A stretch of DNA of 64,000 nt from Enterobacter sp. ENT03 (GTDB lineage: Bacteria > Pseudomonadota > Gammaproteobacteria > Enterobacterales > Enterobacteriaceae): positions 229,433 to 293,432 of the forward strand of contig NZ_JAHUXA010000003.1 of NCBI RefSeq assembly GCF_019218745.1. The letters are read 5' to 3'. This document shows, piece after piece, positions 49,686 to 59,944 of the stretch. The position numbers were made by a program, and so were the translations under genes. Positions within the stretch are counted from its first letter, which is position 1; the number at the start of each line of letters is the position of its first letter. The notes beneath the pieces were generated by a model that was not told the DNA's origin, ran no database searches, and was given only the letters and a program-made list of their open reading frames with translations.

Positions 49686-50555
49686 TCACCAGAGCTCAGG
49701 TTGCCCAAACATAGCCTGGTGGAGCGGAGAAAGGTTTACACCTTTCGCGACAAAACCATGTAGCCAGTCCGGGGCTTGCTCCAGCACCTGACGTGCAGAG
49801 GACTCGGTGTCAAATTCAGCAAAGACACAAGCTCCTGTGCCAGTCAGGCGCGACGGCGCGTATTCTAACAGCCAGGAAAGCGCGGCATCAACCTCGCGAA
49901 AACGTTTTCTTGCGATAACCTCGCAATCGTTGCTGAATTCACAATTTAGCAACGTATTAATTGACCTTTTCGGCGTGTCTCTTGGCAAATCAGGATCTTT
50001 GAAAATGACCGGCGTAGGGATGCTGACGCCCGGATGCATCACCAGATACCATTTTTCCGGCGGATCGACGGGCGTAAGCTGCTCGCCAACGCCTTCCGCG
50101 AAGGCCGCATGACCCCGCACAAACACCGGTACATCCGCCCCCAGTTGCAGGCCCAGCGCCGCCAGTTCATCGATGGATAAGCCGCAGCCCCAAAGATGGT
50201 TCAGGGCTACCAGCACGGTGGCGGCATTGGATGAACCGCCGCCCAGCCCGCCACCCATCGGCAGCCGTTTTTCAATGCCAATGTCAGCGCCGCTGCCGGC
50301 AGGCAGGCAGTCACGCTGGCGGGCCGCATTCATCAATAAACGGGCGGCGCGCATAATCAGGTTTTCGTCATCAGCCACGCCAGCCACCGGCGTCAGCAGG
50401 CGGATAGCGCCGTCGTGACGCGGCGCAATGCCGATAGTGTCACCATAATCCAGAAACTGAAACAGCGTCTGAAGCTCGTGATAGCCGTCGCTGCGCTGGC
50501 CGGTGATGTATAAAAACAGATTAAGCTTTGCCGGAGAGGGCCACTGGGTCATCAT
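49686..50555 (-). CDS. ispE: 4-diphosphocytidyl-2-C-methyl-D-erythritol kinase
   Basis: This 289-aa GHMP kinase of the MEP isoprenoid pathway phosphorylates CDP-methylerythritol. [16 protein letters not shown] and the ATP loop [15 protein letters not shown] are intact. The C-terminus extends about six residues beyond E. coli IspE (ending MFGQPELW). The start at 50555 gives an ATGATGA overlap with the lolB stop, so the two are translationally coupled as in E. coli. Confidence 0.97.
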   Translation of the reverse strand: MMTQWPSPAKLNLFLYITGQRSDGYHELQTLFQFLDYGDTIGIAPRHDGAIRLLTPVAGVADDENLIMRAARLLMNAARQRDCLPAGSGADIGIEKRLPMGGGLGGGSSNAATVLVALNHLWGCGLSIDELAALGLQLGADVPVFVRGHAAFAEGVGEQLTPVDPPEKWYLVMHPGVSIPTPVIFKDPDLPRDTPKRSINTLLNCEFSNDCEVIARKRFREVDAALSWLLEYAPSRLTGTGACVFAEFDTESSARQVLEQAPDWLHGFVAKGVNLSPLHQAMFGQPELW

Positions 50556-51175
50556 TTCACAATCCAGTTATCCATTTTCAGCTTGATGCGCTGGTCGTCC
50601 TGGGTCAGCTCCATGCTGGCGGGCATACTCGGTTTGGTCTTCTCATCGTAATCGCCATATACCACTTTCCAGGTTTTACCGCCCTCGGAATAGTTCAGCT
50701 CGCTAAGGCGATACTGGCTGTCGAGTTTGTAGTCGGTGGCGTCCCCCGGCAAGCCGAGGATCCACTGGCGCAGGCTGTTGAGTGGGATAGGCATACCGGT
50801 CAGCTTGCTGATGGTTTCTTCAGCATCGGTGGCGGTATAGCGCTGGCCTTTATTGTCGACGATCTGCACATTGCCCGGACGGGCAGTCAGCTCAAGCTCA
50901 GTGCTGCCCAGCGGGTTAGTCAGCAGCAGGCGATAGTTATCCTGACCAGTTTGCTGCCAGAAATAGCGGGCATACACTTTTTGCTGCGGCGAAATATAGG
51001 CAAAGGCACCGCGGGTCTGATACTGGTTCAGATTACGCACATCCTGCTGGTGCTGCCGCCACTGCGGGGAGTCAGGGCTTTTACCCGGTCCTTTTGGCGC
51101 GGTGAGCGTACAGGCGGTCAGCACAAGGCTGGCGAGCGGCAGAAGGCGGAACAGACGGGTAGTCGCTGACATCAT
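50552..51175 (-). CDS. lolB: Outer-membrane lipoprotein receptor LolB
   Basis: This 207-aa lipoprotein (signal ending LTAC, Cys22) accepts lipoproteins from LolA and inserts them in the outer membrane. It has the LolB hydrophobic-loop region and the pattern [10 protein letters not shown]. It is divergent from hemA and overlaps ispE by 4 bp, the normal order. Confidence 0.95.
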   Translation of the reverse strand: MMSATTRLFRLLPLASLVLTACTLTAPKGPGKSPDSPQWRQHQQDVRNLNQYQTRGAFAYISPQQKVYARYFWQQTGQDNYRLLLTNPLGSTELELTARPGNVQIVDNKGQRYTATDAEETISKLTGMPIPLNSLRQWILGLPGDATDYKLDSQYRLSELNYSEGGKTWKVVYGDYDEKTKPSMPASMELTQDDQRIKLKMDNWIVK

Positions 51176-51375
51176 AATGAGGAAAAATCCTTGTAATACG
51201 TTGCAGTTATATCGTTAATGCTAGCGCCGCGGCGGCACAGCGTCTACGTTCAACTTGTCTTAAATCATTATATTATCGATTACTCCAAAAGGGGGCGCTC
51301 TCTTTTATTGACCTCACGCATCCTGTATGATGCGCACAGACTAACCTTATCAACACTGGTACTACTCCCGCTGAC

Positions 51376-52632
51376 ATGACTCTTTTAGCGCTCGGCATCA
51401 ACCACAAAACTGCGCCTGTTGCGTTGCGAGAACGTGTTTCGTTTTCGCCGGATACGCTCGACGAGGCGCTGGAAAGCCTGCTGGCACAGCCAATGGTGCA
51501 GGGCGGGGTGGTGCTGTCGACGTGTAACCGCACCGAGCTTTACCTCAGTGTAGAAGAGCGTGATGATTTGCAGGAAGCGTTGATCCGCTGGCTGTGCGAT
51601 TACCATCATCTGAATGAAGAAGAGCTGCGTAAAAGCCTCTACTGGCACCAGGACAACGATGCCGTCAGCCATCTGATGCGCGTCGCCAGTGGTCTTGATT
51701 CGCTGGTGCTGGGCGAGCCGCAGATCCTGGGACAGGTGAAAAAAGCCTTCGCCGATTCCAGCCGTGGCCATCTGAATGCCACCGAACTGGAGCGCATGTT
51801 CCAGAAATCTTTCTCGGTTGCAAAACGCGTACGCACGGAAACTGACATCGGCGCCAGCGCCGTCTCTGTGGCTTTCGCCGCCTGTACGCTGGCGCGTCAA
51901 ATCTTCGAATCGTTATCCACCGTCACGGTGCTGCTGGTCGGCGCGGGCGAAACCATCGAACTGGTGGCACGTCATCTGCGCGAGCATAAAGTTAAAAACA
52001 TGATCATCGCCAACCGCACCCGCGAACGTGCGCAGGTGCTGGCCGATGAAGTCGGCGCTGAGGTGATTTCGCTCAGCGACATCGATGAACGTCTGAAAGA
52101 CGCCGACATTATTATCAGTTCCACCGCCAGCCCGCTGCCGATCATCGGTAAAGGTATGGTGGAGCGCGCCCTGAAAGCCCGCCGTAACCAGCCGATGCTG
52201 CTGGTGGATATTGCCGTGCCGCGCGACGTTGAGCCGGACGTCAGTAAGCTGGCCAACGCCTATCTGTACAGCGTTGACGATTTACAAAGCATCATTTCCC
52301 ACAACCTGGCGCAGCGTAAAGCCGCCGCCGTGGAAGCGGAAACTATTGTTGAGCAGGAAACCAGCGAATTTATGGCCTGGCTGCGTGCGCAAAGCGCCAG
52401 CGAGACCATTCGCGAATACCGCAGCCAGGCAGAACAGGTGCGGGATGAACTGACAGCCAAAGCCCTTGCCGCTCTCGAAAAAGGCGGTGATGCGCAAGCC
52501 ATCATGCAGGATCTGGCGTGGAAACTGACCAACAAGCTGATCCACGCCCCAACCAAATCTCTTCAGCAGGCCGCCCGTAACGGGGATGACGAACGCCTGC
52601 ATATTCTGCGCAACAGCCTCGGGCTGGAGTAG
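51376..52632 (+). CDS. hemA: Glutamyl-tRNA reductase
   Basis: This 418-aa enzyme makes glutamate-1-semialdehyde, the first committed step of haem synthesis. The nucleophile Cys50 lies in [12 protein letters not shown], and the NADPH Rossmann motif LVGAGETIE is present. N-terminal residues 2-4 are TLL with Lys11 nearby, the region E. coli uses for haem-dependent proteolysis. It is the first gene of hemA-prfA-prmC with 41 bp to prfA. Confidence 0.97.
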   Translation: MTLLALGINHKTAPVALRERVSFSPDTLDEALESLLAQPMVQGGVVLSTCNRTELYLSVEERDDLQEALIRWLCDYHHLNEEELRKSLYWHQDNDAVSHLMRVASGLDSLVLGEPQILGQVKKAFADSSRGHLNATELERMFQKSFSVAKRVRTETDIGASAVSVAFAACTLARQIFESLSTVTVLLVGAGETIELVARHLREHKVKNMIIANRTRERAQVLADEVGAEVISLSDIDERLKDADIIISSTASPLPIIGKGMVERALKARRNQPMLLVDIAVPRDVEPDVSKLANAYLYSVDDLQSIISHNLAQRKAAAVEAETIVEQETSEFMAWLRAQSASETIREYRSQAEQVRDELTAKALAALEKGGDAQAIMQDLAWKLTNKLIHAPTKSLQQAARNGDDERLHILRNSLGLE

Positions 52633-52673
52633 CACAACAACCTCTAATAACAGAACAGGGTGCATTTACGCCT

Positions 52674-53756
52674 ATGAAGCCTTCTATCGTTGCCAAACTG
52701 GAAGCCCTGCACGAGCGCCATGAAGAAGTTCAGGCGTTGCTGGGTGACGCGGGGACCATCGCCGATCAGGATCGTTTTCGTGCGTTATCGCGCGAATACG
52801 CGCAACTGAGCGATGTCTCCCGCTGCTTTACTGACTGGCGACAGGTTCAGGAAGACATGGAAACCGCGCAGCTGATGCTCGAGGATCCGGAAATGCGGGA
52901 CATGGCGCAGGAAGAACTGCGCGAACTGAAAGAGAAAACCGAACAACTGGAACAGCAGCTGCAGGTGCTGTTGCTGCCCACCGATCCGGACGATGAACGT
53001 AACGCCTATCTTGAAGTGCGTGCCGGTACCGGCGGCGACGAAGCGGCGCTTTTTGCCGGCGATCTGTTCCGCATGTACAGCCGTTACGCAGAATCCCGCC
53101 GCTGGCGCGTGGAAATCATGAGCGCCAACGAAGGCGAACATGGCGGATACAAAGAAATCATCGCTAAAATCAGCGGTGAAGGCGTCTATGGTCGGCTGAA
53201 ATTTGAATCCGGCGGTCACCGCGTACAACGCGTACCCGCGACTGAATCCCAGGGCCGTATTCACACCTCGGCCTGCACCGTGGCGCTGATGCCAGAGCTG
53301 CCGGAAGCGGAACTGCCGGACATCAACCCGGCGGATCTGCGTATCGACACCTTCCGCTCATCCGGCGCAGGCGGTCAGCACGTTAACACCACCGATTCGG
53401 CGATCCGTATCACCCACATCCCAACCGGGATTGTGGTGGAGTGTCAGGACGAACGTTCCCAGCACAAAAACAAAGCCAAAGCGCTGTCGGTGCTGGGATC
53501 GCGTATTCGCGCCGCCGAAATCGCCAAACGCCAGCAGGCGGAAGCCTCCACCCGTCGTAACCTGCTGGGCAGCGGCGACCGCAGCGATCGCAACCGCACC
53601 TACAACTTCCCGCAGGGCCGCGTCACCGACCACCGCATCAACCTGACGCTTTACCGTCTGGATGAAGTGATGGAAGGAAAACTGGATATGCTGATCGAAC
53701 CTATCGTTCAGGAATACCAGGCCGATCAGCTTGCTGCCCTCTCAGAGCAGGACTGA
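52674..53756 (+). CDS. prfA: Peptide chain release factor 1
   Basis: This 360-aa factor reads UAA and UAG and triggers peptide release. The codon-recognition motif PAT is at 188-190 and the catalytic GGQ at 233-235; the Gln is the methylation target of the next gene product, PrmC. The stop overlaps the prmC start by one base. Confidence 0.98.
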   Translation: MKPSIVAKLEALHERHEEVQALLGDAGTIADQDRFRALSREYAQLSDVSRCFTDWRQVQEDMETAQLMLEDPEMRDMAQEELRELKEKTEQLEQQLQVLLLPTDPDDERNAYLEVRAGTGGDEAALFAGDLFRMYSRYAESRRWRVEIMSANEGEHGGYKEIIAKISGEGVYGRLKFESGGHRVQRVPATESQGRIHTSACTVALMPELPEAELPDINPADLRIDTFRSSGAGGQHVNTTDSAIRITHIPTGIVVECQDERSQHKNKAKALSVLGSRIRAAEIAKRQQAEASTRRNLLGSGDRSDRNRTYNFPQGRVTDHRINLTLYRLDEVMEGKLDMLIEPIVQEYQADQLAALSEQD

Positions 53757-54589
53757 TGGATTATCAATCCTGGCTTCGCCTTGCTATTGATAAGCTTGCG
53801 GGCAGCGACAGCCCGCGGCGCGATGCTGAGATCCTGCTGGGTTTCGTCACCGGACGCGCGCGCACCTTCATTCTTGCCTTTGGTGAGACGGTACTGACAG
53901 ACGCGGAACAGACACAGCTTAACGCGCTGCTTGCCCGCCGCGCGCAGGGCGAGCCGGTGGCGCATCTGGTGGGCGTGCGTGAATTCTGGTCTTTGCCGCT
54001 GTTCGTTTCACCCGCCACGCTGATACCACGCCCGGACACCGAATGCCTGGTTGAGCAGGCGCTTGCCCGTCTGCCTGATTCACCCTGTCGTATTCTCGAT
54101 TTAGGCACCGGCACCGGCGCGATAGCGCTGGCGCTGGCCAGAGAGCGCCCGGACTGCGACGTCATCGCGGTTGATATGATGCCTGAGGCGGTGGCGCTTG
54201 CCCGCCGTAATGCGGAGCATCTGCAAATCCGCAACGTAACCGTGCGGCAAAGCCACTGGTTCAGCGCGCTGGACGGCGAGCGGTTTACGATGATCGTCAG
54301 CAATCCGCCCTACATTGATGAGCAGGATCCGCATTTGTCACAGGGCGATGTGCGTTTTGAACCGCGCACCGCACTGGTGGCTGGCGATCAGGGTATGGCC
54401 GATCTGGCGTGGATTATTCATCATGCCCGGCAATTCCTGCTGCCCGGCGGCACGCTGGTGCTCGAGCATGGCTGGCAGCAGGGTGCCGCAGTGCGCGCCT
54501 GTTTTGCCGCTGAGCAGTACGCGCAGATCGAAACCTGCCGCGATTACGGTGATAACGAGCGCCTGACGCTGGGCCACATGCCGTTATAA
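53756..54589 (+). CDS. prmC: Release factor glutamine methyltransferase
   Basis: This 277-aa enzyme methylates the GGQ glutamine of RF1 and RF2 using SAM. The SAM motif is LDLGTGTGAIALALA (115-129) and the substrate-binding motif NPPY is at 183-186. It is translationally coupled to prfA. The stop is followed 10 bp later by the remnant of sirB2. Confidence 0.97.
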   Translation: MDYQSWLRLAIDKLAGSDSPRRDAEILLGFVTGRARTFILAFGETVLTDAEQTQLNALLARRAQGEPVAHLVGVREFWSLPLFVSPATLIPRPDTECLVEQALARLPDSPCRILDLGTGTGAIALALARERPDCDVIAVDMMPEAVALARRNAEHLQIRNVTVRQSHWFSALDGERFTMIVSNPPYIDEQDPHLSQGDVRFEPRTALVAGDQGMADLAWIIHHARQFLLPGGTLVLEHGWQQGAAVRACFAAEQYAQIETCRDYGDNERLTLGHMPL

Positions 54590-54599
54590 AGGAAGGAGT

Positions 54600-54776
54600 A
54601 TGGCTGACGGAGAGGTCATTTGGCGTTATCATCACTGCGTTTTGGGTTTTCTTGCGCCGGGTCATAATTGCCTGCGCAGCCAGCAGTACGGGTTTATCGC
54701 CTTTCTGCTGGCGCTGGTGGTGCTGTACATCATCATTAAACTCGCCACCACAAAATACCGTTACTGGGGTAAATGA
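54600..54776 (+). pseudogene. sirB2: Truncated, frameshifted remnant of sirB2 (ychQ)
   Basis: E. coli has a full sirB2 (about 130 codons, membrane protein) between prmC and sirB1. Here only about 177 bp remain. WLTERSFGVII is in one frame, VLGF and RSQQYGFIAFLLALVVLYIIIKLATTK in another, and the ending AAATACCG would need one more A to read KIPLLG. The first roughly 75-80 codons are gone, fused after AAGGAAGGAGTATG. The open frame of 58 codons that spans it probably gives no working protein. Confidence 0.8.
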
Positions 54777-55585
54777 TGAAGTCGTTGGCAGATTTCGAAT
54801 TTAATAAAGCACCGTTATGTGACGGGATGATCCTCGTATCAGAGTTGATCCGCGAAGATTTCCCCTCACAGTATGTCTACGATGAACTGGAAGGCCTGGT
54901 CAGTCTGGCCAGGGAAGAGATCAGCGAGGCGAAGCCTCAGGACTGGCAACTGGAGAAGCTCATCGAGCTGTTTTACGGTGAGTGGGGCTTTCAGGACACG
55001 CGCGGCGTTTACCGCCTGTCCGATGCCCTGTGGCTGGATCACGTGCTCAAAAATCGCCAGGGCAGCGCCGTCTCTCTGGGCGCTATTCTGCTGTGGGTCG
55101 CCGGCAGACTGGACATTCCGCTGATGCCGGTGATTTTCCCGACACAGCTCATTTTACGTGCCGAATGGATGGACAGCGAAATGTGGCTGATCAATCCGTT
55201 CAATGGCGACACGCTGGACGAGCACACCCTCGAGGTGTGGCTCAAGGGCAATATCAGTCCGATTGCTGAACTGTTCAATGAAGATCTGGATGAAGCCGAC
55301 AACGCCGAGGTGATCCGCAAGCTGCTGGATACGCTGAAATCGGCGCTGATGGAAGAGCAGCAGATGGAGCTGGCCCTGCGCGCCAGCGAAGCGCTGTTGC
55401 AGTTCAATCCAGAAGATCCGTACGAAATTCGTGACCGCGGGCTGATTTATGCTCAGCTCGACTGCGACCATGTCGCGCTCAATGATTTAAGTTATTTTGT
55501 AGAACAATGTCCGGAAGATCCGATCAGCGAAATGATCCGCGCGCAGATTAACAACATTGCGCACAAGCAGATCACGCTGCATTAA
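54776..55585 (+). CDS. sirB1: SirB1/YchA transglutaminase-like TPR protein
   Basis: This 269-aa cytoplasmic protein is of unknown exact role, linked in name to virulence regulation in Salmonella. The transglutaminase-like core (ALFYGxWGF-type, here LIELFYGEWGF) is followed by a C-terminal TPR (ALRASEALLQFNPEDPYEIRDRG). The start at 54776 gives the E. coli length; an ATG one codon earlier overlaps the sirB2 remnant and is also possible. It lies 34 bp upstream of kdsA. Confidence 0.92.
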   Translation: MKSLADFEFNKAPLCDGMILVSELIREDFPSQYVYDELEGLVSLAREEISEAKPQDWQLEKLIELFYGEWGFQDTRGVYRLSDALWLDHVLKNRQGSAVSLGAILLWVAGRLDIPLMPVIFPTQLILRAEWMDSEMWLINPFNGDTLDEHTLEVWLKGNISPIAELFNEDLDEADNAEVIRKLLDTLKSALMEEQQMELALRASEALLQFNPEDPYEIRDRGLIYAQLDCDHVALNDLSYFVEQCPEDPISEMIRAQINNIAHKQITLH

Positions 55586-55610
55586 TGACTCCCGACCCCC
55601 AACCTGATAA

Positions 55611-56474
<864 letters not shown>

Positions 56475-56489
56475 AAAACGCCTCTTAAT

Positions 56490-56529
56490 CGCCATGTCGT
56501 TTACCCGAAAGGAAACGGCATGGCGTTTT
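56490..56529 (+). terminator. Terminator of kdsA
   Basis: CGCCATG-T-CGTTT and AAACG-G-CATGGCG form a long stem with a tetra- to hexanucleotide loop and T4 behind it. Confidence 0.85.
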
Positions 56530-56611
56530 CATTTGTTACGCGGCATTTTGCGTAGCGCCTCGCACCCGTTGTAAATACCCCCGCCAGCCCTTGTTCAGGG
56601 CATTCCGCCTC

Positions 56612-56647
56612 ATTAACCTATTTGCATAATTTGGCATTCAGGTTAAT
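56612..56647. promoter_or_regulatory. Putative MqsA operator
   Basis: ATTAACCT and AGGTTAAT are perfect inverted 8-bp arms 20 nt apart, just upstream of mqsR. Known MqsA sites in E. coli have AACCT and AGGTT halves, so the pair probably autoregulates the operon, although the spacing here is wider. Confidence 0.6.
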
Positions 56648-56651
56648 AATC

Positions 56652-56954
56652 ATGACCGAAAAAGGAACTGTGCATACCCGTCTGTCTGTGGTGAAAGCGC
56701 TGGTGCGTGCAGGAAAAACCCGCACTACGCTCACCGCGCTTAATGATGCAGCGGCGCTGGGATTCAGTAGCCTGGAAGAGATGCTCGTTGTCATTCTGGC
56801 GCTGGAGACAAAGGATTTTTATAAGAGCATGACGGCTTATCACGATCATACGTGCTGGCATGACGTTTACCGGCCTGTTTTTAATGGGCTGCGTATCTAC
56901 ATGAAGTTCATCGTTAAAGATGACGTGCTGATCGTCTCATTTAAGGAGCTATGA
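56652..56954 (+). CDS. mqsR: MqsR-type mRNA interferase toxin
   Basis: This 100-aa RelE-like RNase cuts mRNA, in E. coli at GCU. It matches E. coli MqsR along its length: HTRLSVVKALV, the block DFYKSMTAYHDHTCWHDVYRP and the ending DVLIVSFKEL. Unusually the toxin gene comes first, as in all mqsRA loci. Start and stop overlap the region of its antitoxin. It stands where E. coli K-12 has the ldr/rdl repeats, between kdsA and chaA, so it is an accessory insert. Confidence 0.93.
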   Translation: MTEKGTVHTRLSVVKALVRAGKTRTTLTALNDAAALGFSSLEEMLVVILALETKDFYKSMTAYHDHTCWHDVYRPVFNGLRIYMKFIVKDDVLIVSFKEL

Positions 56955-56956
56955 CC

Positions 56957-57358
56957 ATGAAATGCCCGGTTTGCGGAGGCGCAGAACTGCAGCATCTGAC
57001 GCGTGATGTTGACTATGAATACAAGGGCCGTAAAACGCAGGTGTGCGGTATCACCGGTGATTTTTGCGGGGCCTGCGGTGAAATGATTTTAAATGAAGCG
57101 GCGAGCGCGCGTTATATGGCCGCCATCAGCGCGTTTAATCGCGCCGTCAATGCAGAAGCGGTCGATCCCCATTTTATCGCCAGGGTACGTAAACGTTTTA
57201 AACTGGATCAGCGCCAGGCTGCGGAAATCTTTGGTGGCGGGGCGAATGCTTTCAGCCGCTACGAAACGGGCCGGGTGGCACCACCAAAACCGCTTGTTCT
57301 GCTGTTTAAAGCGCTGGACAGGCATCCGGAGTTGTTTGACGAGTTGATGCAGGCATAG
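56957..57358 (+). CDS. mqsA: MqsA antitoxin and transcription regulator
   Basis: This 133-aa protein has a zinc-binding N-terminal half (Cys3, Cys6, Cys37, Cys40) that neutralises MqsR. Its C-terminal helix-turn-helix contains EIFGGGANAFSRYETGR, the MqsA DNA-recognition signature. AGGAG lies 8 nt before the ATG at 57957-type position 56957; an ATG two codons earlier is too near the ribosome site. A hairpin at 57373-57397 (GGGAAGCCGC with GCGGCCTCCC) lies behind it, before the convergent chaA. Confidence 0.94.
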   Translation: MKCPVCGGAELQHLTRDVDYEYKGRKTQVCGITGDFCGACGEMILNEAASARYMAAISAFNRAVNAEAVDPHFIARVRKRFKLDQRQAAEIFGGGANAFSRYETGRVAPPKPLVLLFKALDRHPELFDELMQA

Positions 57359-57411
57359 CGACTTACCAATAAGGGAAGCCGCATAACGCGGCCTCCCGTG
57401 AGGCAATGCCG

Positions 57412-58506
57412 TCAGGCAAAGATCGTCATCAGATAGGCGATAAACAACGCCAGATGCGCAGCACCGTTCAGCACATTGGTGCGGCCAGTAGAGAACGACA
57501 GCTGGCACAGCAGCAGCGATGACAGCATCACAATCATCTCCGGGCCGCCCAGGCTAAACACCAGATCATTACCCGTCGCCCAGGCGATCAGCGTCACCAC
57601 CGGTACGGTCAGAGAAATGGTCGCCAGCACCGAACCGAAGAACAGGTTCATGGCGCGCTGCACCTGATTATTCAGCACCGCACGCAACGCCCCCAGACCT
57701 TCCGGCGACAAGATCAGCAGCGCCACCAGGAATCCGGTAAAGGCCACCGGGGCATTAAGCTCTGTCAGCAGCGTTTCCAGCGGATTCGCGTTCACCTTGG
57801 TAACGGCGATAACGGCGACCAGGTGAACAATAAGCCACAGCGCATGCCAGGTACTGCTGTGCGCGGATGGCTTACCGTGATGCGGATCGTCACCATCGTC
57901 TTCGTGTTCGTAAACAAACAGGCTCTGGTGGGTTTTGGTCTGGATGAGCAGAAACACGCCGTACATCGCCGCGGAAATCAGCGCCACCAGCAATGCCTGC
58001 GAGGTACTGAAGTTTCCCGTCGGCAGTGCCATCGGGAACACCAGCACGATCACCGCCAGCGGGAAGAGGGCGATCAAATACTGTTTAATGCCAAACAGAT
58101 TCATATACTGGGTGGCAAATTTCTGACCGCCGAGCAGCAGCGAAAAGCCAACCAGACCGCCGGTCACAATCATAATGATGGAATAGAGCGTATCGCGCAT
58201 CAGCGTGGGCGCGGCATCGCCGGTCGCCATCAATGCGGAAATAAGGCTCACTTCGAGAATAACGACGGAAAGACTTAAAATTAATGAACCATACGGCTCG
58301 CCCAGACGGTGGGCCAGAACATCGGCATGACGAACCACACTAAATGCGCTACTTAAAATCCCTACCAGCGCCAGCAGGTTGATACCAATGACCACTGGCA
58401 GTGACTGGCTGCTTCCCCAGAGCAGCAGCACTGCCAGGGCTACCACCGGGAAAATGAGAGAGGTCTCCTTGTGGCGGGTTTTAACCGCCTCGATCGTTGT
58501 CGGCAT
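57412..58506 (-). CDS. chaA: Calcium/sodium-proton antiporter
   Basis: This 364-aa inner-membrane antiporter exports Na+, Ca2+ or K+ for protons at alkaline pH. It has about 11 membrane segments in two CaCA repeats; the repeat motifs read LSVVILEVSLI (first) and LLILSPEGLGALR (second). An acidic cytoplasmic loop (EHEDDGDDPHHG) separates them. It is divergent from chaB as in E. coli. Confidence 0.96.
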   Translation of the reverse strand: MPTTIEAVKTRHKETSLIFPVVALAVLLLWGSSQSLPVVIGINLLALVGILSSAFSVVRHADVLAHRLGEPYGSLILSLSVVILEVSLISALMATGDAAPTLMRDTLYSIIMIVTGGLVGFSLLLGGQKFATQYMNLFGIKQYLIALFPLAVIVLVFPMALPTGNFSTSQALLVALISAAMYGVFLLIQTKTHQSLFVYEHEDDGDDPHHGKPSAHSSTWHALWLIVHLVAVIAVTKVNANPLETLLTELNAPVAFTGFLVALLILSPEGLGALRAVLNNQVQRAMNLFFGSVLATISLTVPVVTLIAWATGNDLVFSLGGPEMIVMLSSLLLCQLSFSTGRTNVLNGAAHLALFIAYLMTIFA

Positions 58507-58781
58507 TTATTATCTCCATGTTTGCAGGTGCGTAATTAGTGTAGTTTGAAAAAATCGCAGACACGTAAAATAACAGATCCTGCCATACGGCGGGGATATG
58601 TTTACTTAATTTTACGGGAATAGAGGATTATCAATTTGAAGTAACCGAATTCATAAAAATTGATTTTTATTCTTATATATAACAGTAAATTATGACGCTA
58701 AGATTTCAAATCTTTATGCTGACTGGCAACCACGCCGCTTGTCGTCCACACTTAGGTTTTATCCCTGAATGAGGACCTGTC
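58507..58781. other. Divergent chaA-chaB intergenic region
   Basis: This 275-bp region is AT-rich and must hold the promoters of both genes. I see no further gene or structured element in it. Confidence 0.6.
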
Positions 58782-59012
58782 ATGCCGTTTAAATCCCGAA
58801 CCGACTTACCGGACAGCGTACAGCATGTGCTGCCCGCCCATGCGCAGGATATTTATAAAGAAGCGTTTAACAGCGCCTGGGATCAGTATAAAGACAAAGA
58901 CGACCGTAAAGGCGACGCCAGCCGGGAAGAAACCGCGCATAAAGTGGCGTGGGCGGCGGTAAAACATGATTACGAAAAGGGCGACGATGACAAATGGCAC
59001 AAAAAGAAGTAA
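58782..59012 (+). CDS. chaB: Putative cation transport regulator ChaB
   Basis: This 76-aa, highly charged cytoplasmic protein starts MPFKSRTDLPDSVQHVLP and has the ChaB core VAWAAVKHDYEKGDDDKWHKK. It is thought to modulate ChaA, but this is weakly shown. GAGGA lies 9 nt before the start. It lies 199 bp before chaC. Confidence 0.94.
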   Translation: MPFKSRTDLPDSVQHVLPAHAQDIYKEAFNSAWDQYKDKDDRKGDASREETAHKVAWAAVKHDYEKGDDDKWHKKK

Positions 59013-59211
59013 TCGGCTGAAATAAATACGCTTTAGATTTTCCTCCACCGCCCGATAACAATAACAGCGCCGCTTACGCCTGCATCTGGCTTGCAAGCGG
59101 CCCGCGAATTGCATATCGTCGTAACGGGTTGCTTTCTAAATGAGCACCTAAAAAGCCTGGAAGGCGTCAAAAAAGCAGTCGTATGGACACACGCAGTGGT
59201 GGAGGTAAACG

Positions 59212-59907
59212 ATGTTAACGCGTGATTTTCTGATGAAGGCTGATTGTAAAACGGCCTTTGGCGAGATTGAAGAATCCCTGCTCTGGTCAGCAGAACAGCG
59301 GGCAGCCTCGCTGGCGGCGACCCTGGCCTGCCGCCCGGACGATGGCCCGGTGTGGATTTTTGGCTATGGCTCCCTGATGTGGAACCCGGCGCTGGAATAC
59401 ACCGAATCCTGTCCCGGCACCCTGGTGGGCTGGCATCGTGCCTTTTGCCTGCGCCTGACCGCCGGACGGGGCAGTGCCTGCCAGCCGGGGCGGATGCTTG
59501 CTCTGAAAGAGGGCGGACGCACCACGGGCGTGGCATACCGGCTCGCCGATGAAACCCTGCACGACGACCTGTCGCTGTTGTGGAAGCGCGAAATGATCAC
59601 TGGTTGTTACCTGCCAAGCTGGTGCAAACTCACTCTTGATGATGGCCGCACCATCAACGCGCTGGTGTTTATTATGGATCCGCGCCATGCGCTGTACGAA
59701 GCCGATACCCGTGCGCAGGTGATAGCACCGTTGATTGCCGCCGCCAGCGGCCCGCTCGGCACCAACGCGCAATACCTTTTCTCGCTGGAGCAGGAACTGA
59801 TTAAGCTTGGCATGCACGACGACTGCTTAAACGAGCTGGTGGGAAAAGTGCGCGGTTTATTGTGCGAAGAAAAACCTGGCCCACAGATGCAGCCAGGTTT
59901 TGCCTGA
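59212..59907 (+). CDS. chaC: Glutathione-specific gamma-glutamylcyclotransferase
   Basis: This 231-aa cytosolic enzyme degrades glutathione to 5-oxoproline and Cys-Gly. The substrate loop VWIFGYGSLMWNP (about 44-56) is the family hallmark, and the catalytic Glu lies near LLWKREM. It is close to E. coli ChaC end to end. GGAGG precedes the start. A GC-rich inverted repeat without a T-run lies between it and the convergent chemoreceptor. Confidence 0.95.
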   Translation: MLTRDFLMKADCKTAFGEIEESLLWSAEQRAASLAATLACRPDDGPVWIFGYGSLMWNPALEYTESCPGTLVGWHRAFCLRLTAGRGSACQPGRMLALKEGGRTTGVAYRLADETLHDDLSLLWKREMITGCYLPSWCKLTLDDGRTINALVFIMDPRHALYEADTRAQVIAPLIAAASGPLGTNAQYLFSLEQELIKLGMHDDCLNELVGKVRGLLCEEKPGPQMQPGFA

Positions 59908-59944
59908 GGTGACAAGCGGCGCAGATCGTTGCGCCGCCTGACGT

